The notes beneath the pieces are model-generated. The model was not told the DNA's origin. It saw only the letters and a program-made list of their open reading frames with translations, and ran no database searches. Shown here in pieces: positions 34,080-46,600 of a stretch of 64,000 bases of DNA. Made by a program: the position numbers and the translations under genes. The stretch is taken from contig NC_087065.1 in the NCBI RefSeq assembly GCF_963678635.1, forward strand, positions 49,796,952-49,860,951, given 5' to 3'. Positions within the stretch are counted from its first letter, which is position 1. Every line of letters begins with the position of its first letter. This DNA comes from Symsagittifera roscoffensis. Lineage: Eukaryota; Xenacoelomorpha; Acoela; Convolutidae.

Positions 34080-36200
34080 AATCTATATAAAAGTTCTATC
34101 TAGAAAAACAGCCTCTGTTGGGTACGGAGAAGTGCCAACAACCGGAAAAAACTGAACAGATAAAATGATACTGATGCTTTTTCCCATACTCCATGCATTT
34201 TCAAAAATCATACCTAAGCTAATACTTTGATTCAGAAGAAAACAACGTTGCTGTTATTTTTTAATCTTAAATACAAGTAAGCTTTCAGATCAAATTTTTC
34301 ATTTTAAAACTTTGTGCAACGTCAATGGAAGCAATTTTTTTTATTCTCAAATTTCCCTGAATTAGTCTGGTTTTCACAGCACAGCAGTGTAGAAGAATTC
34401 AACGCGACTAAATTCAGAGACCCTATGGCTCGATTAAGTCAAGACTGTCGCGACTGATTCAAGTATGAGCTTCGCGCGACAATGTTGAGGCTAAATTTGG
34501 GCTCTGGAGCGAGTAAAATAAAATATAGACAGGATCAAAATTAAACTTTGGTGCAAGTTAGTTAAATTTTTGGCGCGTTTAACTTAAGAATCTGGTGCCA
34601 GAAAAAAAAAGAAATTACCCACTGCTATTTTTTTAAACACGGGCAAGGCATTTTGGATGCACCAGAGAGAACAGGGTGCAATGAACTTGGCTCAACAAAA
34701 CTAGACAGTTCACTTCAATGGAAAACTCTGATTTCTGTTCGATGGTTACAATGTTATTGGGGGTGTTTCTCTCGATACTAACTAGTAAAACCCGATACTA
34801 ACTAGTAAAGCTTAAGATTAGAAATCCCTGAATGTTGCAACTGCTCCTTAAGGCCAAAAAAGAAACTTTTGGTTGAAATAATTGATAGAAAAAAGTTTAA
34901 TGGATACAAGAAAGAGATATGCCTCAACTCAAAAAACAGCAGTTTAACCCGCAGCTCACACATGTTATAAGAACGCAATATGTTGCTCGTTATGTATCAC
35001 GAATTGGCCATATTAGCAACTTTCAAATCCACATAAAATCCCAATAAATATCAGGAGAGGTTCTAGGTTTTCTCGATCAGAAGAATTTTCAGAAAAATTT
35101 CAAATTTTTGGTCAAACTTTTTTTCAGGTCAACAAAATTTTCTGCGCCGCGGATAAACAAAATTTTGAAAAAGAGGCAAAAGAAGCGTTTTTACGCACTT
35201 TGAATAAAAATTTTCATTTTTTTGGCGCGCGCTCCCATCAAAATTAGTATAAATTAGCGCCAAAGACGCCCTTAGAAAAATTTCAAGCTAAGTCGCCAAA
35301 ATTGGGTGTTTGAAATTATTACAAAGAGGGAACTGCTCCTGCCCAAGTTTTTTATTTTTAGTTATATTAAATCGATATGCGCAGAAATTCAACCAATTAC
35401 CCAAATCAGTCTTATAAATTATAAGGCTGATATGAGTAAATGAGTGAATTTCTGAGCATGACGAAAATAATATAAATATATGTAACAATATAACTAGGTT
35501 TGAGGGGCGAGGGGGGATGCACCAAAAAAACACAACTTTTTTGTCAAAACTTTTTAAAGGGCTCAAAGTCCCTTCTAGCCTGTTTTTTCAAAAGTTACCA
35601 GCAGTGTAAAAAATTTTTAAACAAAATGGAGTTGTTATAGTTTTTGGAGTGCTGGAAAAATCAAATTGGTCGACCTAAAAAAAAGTCGACACTCTTTATT
35701 AAAACGTCGTCACTGCTGATAATGTTCAAGTTGCGGGTTGTCAAAAAAAATGTTCCAAAACAAAATGACACGCGGATTTCATTTGAGAATGTCCATTTTT
35801 TATATATACAAAATTTGCATGAATTGTAAAAGTTTTAGGACTACGATAATTAATCACTTTTGATCTAATTTCGAATAAAAAAGTGGAATGGTTCTTACAA
35901 AAAGTAAAATTGTTTTGATTCTTCAGTTGATGCGTGCGAAGTGCAGCCAAATGTTTGTGTTTGCGCATAAACACCAATGGCTCAGTTTTTGATTGTTACA
36001 TGCCATCCAAAAAAATAACACAACATTGAGATTCTGTAGTATTGAAAAACATGAATATTTGAGCTCTTGATTGATTGAAAGTAGTTTCAGCTACAAATGC
36101 AAGATATATTGAACAAATACGATTCTACTCAGACAAATACGATTCTATTCAGAGTCAGATAAAAGTTTTCTTAAAAATCTAGCAAATCTTTCGTTCTAAA
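34080..36200. other. Non-coding region with dispersed repeats
   Basis: No gene found. 35085-35275 is an inverted copy of the repeat at 6785-7076 and 35480-35640 is a looser relative. ACTAGTAAA-CCCGATACTA is tandemly repeated near 34780-34810. Confidence 0.5.
35085..35275 (-). repeat. Inverted copy of the GCGCGCGCC dispersed repeat
   Basis: Matches the reverse complement of 6785-7076 over TTCTGCGCCGC, TTTACGCACTTT, TTTTTTTGGCGCGCGCTCCC and AAATTAGTAT. Confidence 0.6.
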
Positions 36201-39200
36201 ATGTCTGACGCTGTTGAAATGTTATCTCCCCCGATTACAATTTTGAGGAAGGATCCTCTTCAAATAGCAATTGAGGAGATCAGAGCTTCAAGACTGGAGG
36301 AAAAGGGAGGCAGAACGAGTGAGGAAAGAATCCAAAATAACGCTCGAAATGGGGAAGATGAGTTGAACTACTTAGCGGCCGTTTATCATTACGAGAGGGC
36401 GATCAACTTCATCTCAATGTCACTCCCCAAAATCCAACTAGGTAAATTTTACTGAAAATGATTTGATTTATATTTAATGCTGTACGGTGGCAGCCAGAAT
36501 GTAAAATAATAGATTTATTAACAATCTAAAATATCAGTTACGCAGCGGCGAACCCATTCTCAAACTTTTTTCAGGACTCAGAAACGCAATTTTTTGTAAT
36601 ACGAGACCTATAGAAATATTTTTATTTGGTTAGGAAGCTTGAGGTGGCTGGCCTAGAAAAATTTAACGATTAATTCCGCAAAAAGTGTCAAAAAATTTCT
36701 ATGCACACTACCTGTTAGGGCTCATTTTTGAGATAGTTTCGGTCAAGGAGCGGATCTAGAATTTTCTCTCCCCTTCAAAACTGATATATAGTAGCGCAAA
36801 AAGCCAACAATGGATGTCATAAAATAATACCAAAGGTTGGACTCTTTGGTTGGTGAGTGGTCGGATAAAGCCCCCATCCCCTCGCCCCTAAACCGGCCCC
36901 TGGAGTGCTGGATCTCGGTCGATAGCGTTCTTTCCACTGATCATTTGTTTGGGTATTATTATGGTTTAGTTGACAACAGAATCAAACTGGATAAGAAACT
37001 GCGAGAATTGAACAAGAAAATAACAGTGCTGACAGCCCAACATGATGAGAGAGAAAGAAAAAGGTGAGATTGAAATATATTCGGTGTTTAAACCCTCATC
37101 TTAATCCAGCTTTGATTTGTATATATATTTTTCTGGAACAGCAAAGTTCCAGAACCAAAAAACCTTCTGGGCTTTATTTTGTGTAGGTTTGAGGCACGAA
37201 TGAAGGAAGAAGCGAAGACAAAGTATTCTGTAATCGGACCAGTGGATTCTCTGAACACTGAGACTCGTGCCTTCTTCAAATCAACAATCGAAGAAAAAAC
37301 GTTTCCTTTCGACCCTGAGCTAGTTCAGCTATTTCTCACTCCGTATATGGAAGAATCTAAACGAGGGATTTACGACGACGGAGATGAAAGTGAAGACGAA
37401 ACTGATGACGCCACTGGAGAGAAGATGAACAAATCAGAGAGGAAACGTGATAAGATTTTCGATCCGGTTCTCATCTACGGACCAAAACAAGTACTGTGAT
37501 TTAAAACTTTCCTTTTTGATAACCAAGTGTTTTTTTTTATTTATACCTTTTGGCCTTTAGTTTTTGGGCATTTTCATGAGTAGCTCGGGTATTTCTTAAC
37601 TTCTTTCCTCGTTTTTTAAGGACTTTTTTAAACAATAAATGATATGTGGGTAAATCGTCACACTTTTTTGATGAACAAAAAGTTTTCCGCAGGTAGGCAA
37701 GAGTCACTTGGTGAAGACAGTGTTGCCATTTGAGCTGCCTGGAGTGACATTTGTGAGCGTGTCTGCAGAGGATCTTTCCATATATGGCCCCATTCTGTTC
37801 AAGTATGCCTTCTCCTTCGCCAGACAACACATGCCCGCAGCAGTCGTACTGGAAGACATGCATCATCAGGTATGCCACCAAAAGGGGAGCTATGGGCAAA
37901 CAAAAGCGAAGCGTGGTTTATCATACGCTCAACGACACAGTAATTTTTGAGTTTTTGCTGGGCTTTGATCTTTTGAAATTTTCAAAAAGTTACAAATTCT
38001 GGCAGCTTCGCTTAAACAAAATTTGAATGTAATATTTTTTCATTAACAAACTGTGGAACTCTTCAACTCCCACACACGCAGAAAAAAATCTACGTTCATC
38101 GAGCATCAAATAGCATACAATGCAAAGAGTGAACTAATAATGTCAAACTACGCATGCTTTCTCTCAAAGTTTGTCATTTTCAGGTGTATGAAGGCGACGA
38201 CAACGCAAATAACGAAATCCACGAGACGATGCGAGCTTTCATTCTGAACAGCACAGATATCCAAATCATAGGAATATGCAGCAGTCCCTGGTCACTTGGA
38301 TCAGAACAGCTCCAAATATTCCCCCGGAAGAAAATGCTGGAGTACCCTACTGTCGAGCAGACCAAAATGTTTCTGGAAAAACGATTCCAGAAAATGTCGC
38401 ACAGCCTTTCGTAAGTTGTTTTCGCATGTTCAGTATTGATCGCTTTTATTGATAGCATTTGGTTTTAGGTTTAGATCTTTTATAATCTGACCAAAGTCAG
38501 CTTACTAATTTATTTTGACCATTATCTGTCTAACTCATCAATTTAATGACCAATGAGTAAAACTAGTGGAAAACTTCAAAAATTCAAAAATTTTCAATAA
38601 AAAATTTTGAAAAACAAACTTTTTCTAATTTTTTTTTTGTTTTTTTAGTCACTTTTCTTTATTGTCCACTTTACCCATTATATGTAACTGTCTATTATGC
38701 CTAACTTTCTAAGCCGTGGTTTTCTAAAGACCATACTTAAGACCACACTACTTGCACAGTAACCGGCTATCCTTGTTTTCACATGCAAAACGTATTTAAT
38801 TGTTTGTTTGCGTAAAAACATGATATTAACCGAGGCAAATTCGAACAAGACTGCTCGTATCAGGGCGAAGCTCTGCATGTTCCGACCATCTTTTAGAGTC
38901 AATGAAGCAGTAACAGAGAAATAAAATGTAATAAAACAAGACTGCTCGTGTATCGGGGCAAAGCCTTGAATGTTCCGACTGCGTGTTAATGGCCGTAATC
39001 CAGCTCGAATAGTTTTTTGTGAAAAAAAAAATATATTGAAACGCTGAAAGTTTTGGACAATATCAAAGATCAATTGTGAAAATTAATACGACTGATTAGC
39101 TTGCCTCCATTCAATTCGGAACGATTTCGTTGTGCGGGATAATTTACAACGCATAAATAATGCGTTACGCTCTCAGCGTTATGTATAAACTCTTCGATGT

Positions 39201-42200
39201 GCGCATCATTTAGCCCAGATTACGGACAAATAGGCAATTTTAGAACCCCATAACTCTCCAAAAGAAAAATCACTGGGAAAATATCTTTTTCAATTCGATC
39301 TCAGGAAAAAAATTCCGTCAAAAACGGCTAGTTAAAAGTCAAAATTTGTCTGGAGAACAAAATCACCCCGAGCACAAATATTCTGTCACTTTCTTCAAAA
39401 GTCGAAACAATAATGCAATTACCAGAACGACTGCTGAAGTCAGCACTGCTTTACAAAGTTGCTCGTGGAGCCCTGAAAATTGCAAATGCCCTTTTACGTT
39501 TTTCAAAAATCATTTTTCGAAAGTTGATGAAATTTTAAAAAAATGTTCCCCTACCCGCTATTATCGCGCGTTGAATCCACTAAATTGGCCGAATCGGTAA
39601 TTTTTGATACTTCGTAGTTTCACATAAAATGGTCAAGGAGTAATAATTTTTTCAAATTTCAGCACAAGAGGCCAAAATCATAAAAAAGTGACAGAAAAAA
39701 GTTCAAAAGTGGCTATTTGGAAAGTTCAACTCGGTCCGGAGGAAAAAAAACCCACCGAGCATAAAAGTTCTGCCAGTTTCTTCGTTTCCACAAGAAACAC
39801 TGCTATTATTTTTTTCAGAAAATGAGTTTGGCGTCTTGCTATATATCGTTTTACGACGATCCGTGAAAAATCTATACTTAATCCAGAGTCAAAATCTAAC
39901 CACTGCCCTGTTTCAGAGAACAAAAAAGTGTTGGATGATTATAAACTACTGTTATTTCAGTTTAACAGTTTATGATATTCAAACTGCTTTCACATCTTTT
40001 CTCCGACTTAAACACACAAAAACACACACATACACACATACACAAAATATACGTATTTTATGTTTAAACCAGTAAAAGCTCACGTTTCTGTGTGCATTTG
40101 GTTAGGCACACCCTTATTTTAGCCTAACCAAACACACACAAAACCAAAAAAAAATCATTCAACTGTTTTCACTGTCCTTCAAATATTTTGAACCTCAAAG
40201 AACCTCAAACAAGACTGTTCATACCGGGTGAAACCTTGAATGATCCATTTAACTAGTTTCGATTGAAGATTTTGTTATTCCTCTCTCGACAACCAACGTC
40301 ACATAGTAATTGTTTTAGTCTGAGTGGTTCAAGGAATTGATAAGAGCCCATTAACACGCTCAGAAACAATTTGGAAAAACTTGCAGAACGGGAATTTTCA
40401 CCCTAAATGTCACAACTTCTTTCGATGAAATTGACGGAATAATTGCGCTTGGGTTGTTTTTTTTCTCCAAACAAATTTCAACTTTTTAACTAGCCATTTT
40501 TTACCAATTTTTATGACTAAATTTCTCAAAGCGCGCATAAATTAGTCCAGAATGTGACCAAATTGGCAACTTTCAAATTGCCAGAATTTTGCAAAAAAAA
40601 CGATCGGAGGAAAAATATCTTTTTAAAATTGATTTCAGAAAGTCAATATCTTCAATAGAGTGAAAATAAAAAATATTGTTAAAAGGTATTCATTGATCGC
40701 CGAAAATTGACCGAATAAAAAACCACCCCAAGCATACAATACATTTTGCGCTATAAACCGATTTAATCCGTTTAGAACTCGTTCCAAATTGGTTGGAGCA
40801 GGCCATTTGTTATAATTGCTACATTAATGGGAGCAAAAACTATCACTTTGTGTTGTATGGCGTGTGAGTTGATGATTAAGAAAATCCGACAATTGTTTCG
40901 GGCGGTCACTGATCCATAGGCCTAAAAATGAAGTTTGTCTGCATACTACGTTGGTTTAACCGAAAAAACTGATATTTTTAACGCACAAACACTGCATTTT
41001 GTATGGGGCATAGTCTGTACTTTGCTGAAATTGGTCAGACAATTGCAGTCAAAAAGGCTGGAAAAACATAGAAAATTTCAAATCAATAGCTTTTTTGTCT
41101 GTTTTGATCGCCTCATTAACAGTTCTCCAGGATACTGACCAAAAATAAAAGAAAAAAGTAATACGGTCTATTTTCCCCGTGCATACACATTTTTGCGAAA
41201 AGAGTTGTGTATATGGGATAACGTAACTATTCAGAGTGCCAATTATTGAAACAATTCAAACAATGGGAACAAAGATAATTTCAGGGCCAAAAACGGCTAC
41301 TCAGCTACTAAAGAATACATTCATAAAAACGTACACAAAATTAACCAAAAATGCGCCAAATTTAAAATTTCAGAAATAATTTTTTTCCAAAAATAGTTGC
41401 AAGAGAAAAATCTATGACCACTTAAAATCAAGGGTCTATATATTCTATGGTAAAACATATTTTATTTTGAACTTAAGATTTCAATCGTCAAAATTGATAT
41501 GAATAAGAAAAAAGAAAACCACACCAAACTTACACGCTCCGTTACTCAGCTCAAAAACCGAAAAAACTAAAAAAAAATCTTTCAGTTTTTATTCTAGAAA
41601 CTGCAGTTATTTAGTATCTAGCCCTTGAGAACTGATTTTCGAAAAAATAATTCATCTGAGAAGTAACCTGATAGGAAACTAACGCAAAAACATACAAACC
41701 CTCCCAAAAGTAACACTGTGGCAAAAATAGGCACCAATCTGCGTAACATAACAAGATATCTCAACCAGCAATTTATTGGCTGGTCTTAAGTTTCCTTTAC
41801 AAAACTTTATAAGAAATTATAAGGGTATATGCTTTATAAAACAAGTTATTTTAGTAAGTTTTTTATGAAAAATTTGTTTTTGATTACAATGGGAGTCTAA
41901 AAAAAGTAAATCACAGAAATTAAAGGGTTAAAAGTTTTTGAAGATGAAATTACAATTGGGTTAATCTCCGATTTTCGAAGAAAGAGATGGACGGTTTGTG
42001 CTCGATTTTTAATGTTTTTTTTTTCTTTGGACAAATGATGATTTTTTGAACGGAATTTTTTCTAGCACCTGAAAAGTATTGAGCTCAAAATTAAGGCTAA
42101 TTTTCCCTGCGATTTTGTTTCGTACAGATAAAGCGTTAGAAAATTTGGATCAATCCCCACAGTTCCCCTCCTCAATAAATTTAGGGGGGAAATACCGGTT

Positions 42201-43349
42201 TTTCAAAAATTAACTTCCAGGGCAAACAAATTGATCTAATTAATAAAAAAGTTGGTCGATACAAATTTATTATTAATGTCCCAAGTTCTTTACTCTCTGT
42301 TTCATTTAAAATTTTTCCCGAGTAGTATATTTTGCGGGCTTGATTGAAATGAAAATTTTATGCGAAATTAGATTTCAAAATTATTACATGCTTCAAAAAG
42401 AGATAGCTATTGGTTTTTTTTATTACGTGTTACTAGACGCTAAACACCTCCCGGGTTGACCAAAATTTTTAGTCAAGTAGGTTTCCTATATGGAAAAGTT
42501 CTAAACATACACCTATCAGAAAATTGCATGAAAGCTCTATGATTAGTGATTTTTCCTATATGGCGATTGTGTGACTTCTAGTTTTCCATAAACCAAAAAT
42601 TTGACTTTTCTTAAAAATAATCTTTTCTCAAAAGTTTTGGGTTGGTGTTCAATGCTTCCTTCACAGAAGATACCATAAAAGTATTAATTTTTAAAATTTG
42701 GCCAAAAATTTTCAAATATGATCATTTTTAAAATTTGAGTTTTTGATTAATCACGCATTGATCAAGGCATACAAATAAAAATGGTCTACAAAAGAAATCG
42801 ACGTTTTAAAAAAATTCTCCAGACAAACGGAAAAATTTCAAATTTTATGTATCCAGGACTACGTTAAGCACACAAAAACAAATTAATTTTTGAATGCAAA
42901 AAACTGGAGTGTTTCTTTTTTCATATAAAGTTGGAGGAATTTTCCGATTGGTGAAGGTGACTGATGAGAGTGATTCTAGTCAAACTATTGCAATCACTTA
43001 AAAGCTACAAAACTTCTTTAATTTCGATTTTAGGTCGAACGCATTTGACCTGCTGACTCAAGAAATCGACATGTTAGACTGGGGCGCAAAGGAGCACCTC
43101 CAGTTTATTGACAGCTGCCACACAAAGTGTGAAGAGCTCGAGTTAGAGTGTGAACAGGTGAAACAAGATCACGCCCAGGCGACTGAGGAGGAAATAGAAA
43201 GTATGCTCCGACCTCATTTGTTCACACTCGGAATTGCTAAGTCCATCATGAAAACTGTGCAAGAAAACAGGGGCGAAATTGAAGATAGATTCAAAATCCT
43301 CAAAAAGTTCAATGATTTCGCAAAACAATACCCCGATGAAGTTATTTAG
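36201..43349 (+). CDS. MIT-AAA protein, VPS4-like, with degenerate ATPase motifs (six exons)
   Basis: Exons 36201-36441, 36970-37063, 37187-37490, 37693-37869, 38184-38410 and 43034-43349 have GT-AG borders, keep phase throughout and give 452 residues, the usual VPS4 length. Residues about 45-120 look like an MIT domain (helical, LAAVYHYERAINF). A linker with an acidic patch (DDGDESEDETDD) follows. The Walker A motif GPKQVGKSH spans the exon 3/4 junction. The Walker B position reads AVVLEDMH, so the usual DE is ED. The sensor/Arg-finger region reads FPRKKM rather than RRF. A helical C-terminus ends FNDFAKQY, like the VPS4 end. Known relatives remodel ESCRT-III or microtubules; this one may be catalytically weak or dead. 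The last intron is 4.6 kb and repeat-rich. Confidence 0.8.
38411..43033 (+). other. Fifth intron of the AAA gene, with diverged internal repeats
   Basis: GTAAGT to TTTTAG. A long motif (GGCAAYTTT, then GGAAAAATATCTTTTTMAAWT, then a CACCCCGAGCA/CACCCCAAGCA phrase) occurs near 39225-39370, partly near 39725-39770, and again near 40565-40740, so a unit over 500 bp has been duplicated and diverged. Short GTTCCGAC repeats lie at about 38850-38900 and 38940-38990. No coding exon was seen. Confidence 0.6.
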
Positions 43350-43683
43350 CGACACAAATTCCGGAACTCGCGTAACTCTGATTTTGAAACTGCCCAGAAT
43401 ATACATTCAAAAAAATTGTTAGCATATAGTTTTGATTGATCAAAAATAATAATGTTAAAACTTAATTCTACAGATTCAAACAGTCAATTCATGCTCTTCG
43501 GTTTTTCTTTATATTTAGTAATCATCGCACAAAAGACATGCATAAAACTATTAGCAGAAAATGTTATCAAAAATGCGTTGTATTATTTTCAGTTTATCTA
43601 ACTAACTTTCTTAAAATTGGCATGCTTTTTTTGGATAATTTCTTTTCCTAATAATATTGCTCTTTTGAAATGCAAGCTAATTT

Positions 43684-46600
43684 TCAATTGGCTTGGTGTT
43701 GACCCACTTTAGCATTGGCTCCAATCGCAGAGTTCCGAACATTAACTTGAATTGGTTGTCGTTGCAATGCTAGCTTCAGATGCCTCGGTGTGAACAACAC
43801 CAGAATGGGAAAAAGAGCCACAATTAGAATAAGAGGTCCGAGCAAGATATATGTCTCGTTCTGATCCCAATCCAGCACGAAGTTAAACACAACTCCAACG
43901 CAAGTACTTATGAAGAAATTGTACATGCAAATCGCGATCGACTTGCTGTCGTTTAAAGCTTCAATGTTAACATTGCGGGTCTCAAAGGCGAGGAAACCGC
44001 CGAAAAGTAGAATTAGAGCTTTCGTTCCACCAAAAATGTAGAAGAAAACGCTGCTATTCATGGTACACTTGAGTGCGTTGTAATGATAATGCTGCACCGT
44101 TAACTCGTTCAGTAGCTCGGTGTTGCGGTGGGTTCGGATCAGCTCGTACCCCATAGGGTCGAAAATCATCGCTAGAGTCAAAATAATAGCATCCAGTCCG
44201 ATCAAAATCAGAATAGTTACAACAAGTTGAAGATCACTAATGATCAACTTTTGAGCGTGAAACTGCGTGAATGCTTTGTAAACTCGCCATGTTTTGGCAA
44301 AAAGGGCGCCAAAAGTAGTCGTAAACCCGAGGTTGATTGAAATCAAGTAAAAGTTACACGACGCGAGAAAAATGTCAGTGTCAATAGTTGCTGCAGTCGA
44401 TGACATTGCGACGACGCACAAAAAGAGAAGAACTGACCCCATAAGTATGAAGTTATTGATAATTGGTGAAGTAATTTTGATTATAGGCTCATTCTTATAA
44501 ATGAAGTTTATAACCGCGATACATATACAAAGCAAAATACAAAGTCCGGCGCAGGTACAACATACCAAAGCAACAACTTTATTGACAGTTACCGTTTTTT
44601 CGATCACCCGAATAACAGTTTTTTGTGTGAAATCTGTCGGAACAGCGCCTGATTTCCAATAAATAGTTTCAATGCTGACGTACGATTCGGATGAAAATTG
44701 TGAAATTTTCACAGTTTCGGAAAAGTCAACCAAATGCTGCAGTTGCAACTGAGAAGTTGACGAGAAAAGTCCATCGAAACGAACCAAACCCGAGACGCCG
44801 TAAAAGGAAACACGGTCCACATTTGTCATAAAAGACTCCAGTTTCTGCTGAGTAGTTTTCTCAGATATAAAACTGTCGATGCATTTCGCAATTATCCAAA
44901 AGCAGTCGTATACATACAAATCCCAGTATTTTGCTTCTGGAATTGCTTCGAAAACCTGCTCTGAGGTAATTCCAACATCAGAATCGACTCCTTTTATGCT
45001 AGATGGGTCCAAAGTTATTGACAGGAGCCCGTTGCTTTCGGATTTGATTCGCGAAATTTCGGAAGTGGTGCAATAGTCTGGCAGAGAGTCCAAAATTAAC
45101 TCCCACGTCCACTGATTCGAGAACCACACGTAGTCGGAAGTCATTAGGCCAGCTCTGTATGCGGCACAAATGACTTTTCCATGACCAGCGATCATCACAG
45201 CTCGGACTATTTTGACGTCTTTTATTTTGAAAGACTCAAGTTGTTCGGCTATATTGTCCACACTCATGGACACATCAATGAGCTGCGTGTGAATCAGACT
45301 TCTATTGTAAGATGCTCTTATGGTTTCAAGCATCGGCTCCATCCCCGTATCGTAGACGATGCCATATCTAAAACAAGGATAGCCGGTTGTTGTGCAAGTA
45401 GCACAGAATGTTCCGACTATACTTATAAAAAATTGCAATTTTTTTTCTTCAAAATGCGTCGTGTCATGTTTTTGATGCGATGAAAGAATTTAAACGAAAG
45501 CCTAAAACCTAAAATTTAGAGAATATTTGACAACAGTTTTTCAACAAAAATAAAAAATTTAAAATTTCAAAAAAAATCGTTTTTAAAATTTATTCCCAAG
45601 AAGGCGGTGAAAAAATTAACGGTAATTGATTTAACTTGAATAAAATTAGTAATTGTAAGTTTTAAAGTTTCAAACTAACTTTTATGTGCCTGCTCTCTCA
45701 CTTTATTCAAAATTCGACGAAAATAAAATTTTCTAAAAAAGTATGAATAAGTAAAAGAATAAATAAAACACACCCGAATAGAAAACTCCTCCTCACATTT
45801 TAAGTAATTGGAACAACGAGGATATCCGGTTGCTGTAGTTGTACGAGCTTTTTTGGGTTTAAGAAATTGGCCGAAAAGAGTAAAAGACGGATAATTCATT
45901 CCCACCCCTGGAGGGGAGTTGGTTTGGTCGGAACAAGTTATGCTTTGCAATTAGCACCAAATTTTTTGATGAGCTTCCTTTTTACATGATTTGAGGGGCT
46001 GTGCAAGGAGCAAAGAGTAAAACAATCACAGTTTTCGTTCCTATAATTTTTGTAAGCAATTTTTTTCGCCTCTCAGAGCGCAAACGGAAATTTGTTCAAA
46101 TAAATTTCTAATATCGGTTCACAACAGGTTATATCATTGAAGTAAAACTATAGTACTGTTAAAGTCGTAAGTTTGAAAATTCAAAAAAGGTTGTTAATAA
46201 GTTTTATTGTAGACAAACTGTTAGGCATCAAATCGAAATCTTACTGCACTCTTTTATTTCAGATCCCATCGGACATTAGAGATCGCAAGGTCAAGACAGA
46301 AGGTCCCCAGACAGAAAGAAGAATTGATAGCACTTACATAAACTCAAACTGGTGTCTATCTAGAAGAATTGATAGCACTTACATAAACTCAAGACTAGTC
46401 CCTATCTCATTCGGGCAACCACAAATAAATTTTAGCGTAGATAAAATTTATCAATTTTTTGTTACTGTTTGGTATTATATAAATGTACTAGTTAAGTTTT
46501 TAGTTTTCGTTGAGTTTTCTCACCCGCCAAACCTCTCTTAAGGTTTACTTTTCTCCTTTTTTTCTTCTTGTCGTTTCCCTCATTTATGTGCTATGCGGTG

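Larger units (their letters stand above)
28430..34080 (+). mobile_element. Fossil Ty3/gypsy element (C)
   Basis: Base composition changes to A-rich on the + strand and broken retroelement proteins appear in the right order: a gag end, the start of RT, RNase H, and integrase with a tail. Stops and frameshifts occur every 20-60 codons. I could not find LTRs, so the ends are approximate. It is much older than elements A and B. Confidence 0.65.

Noticed and set aside
37537-38026. ORFs on both strands across the fourth exon of the AAA gene
   Set aside because: They run across proven exon-intron borders in other frames.
45368-45438. Extension of receptor exon 3 to an upstream ATG at 45438
   Set aside because: This part is a dispersed repeat; the phase-matched acceptor at 45367 gives the proper flytrap-domain join.
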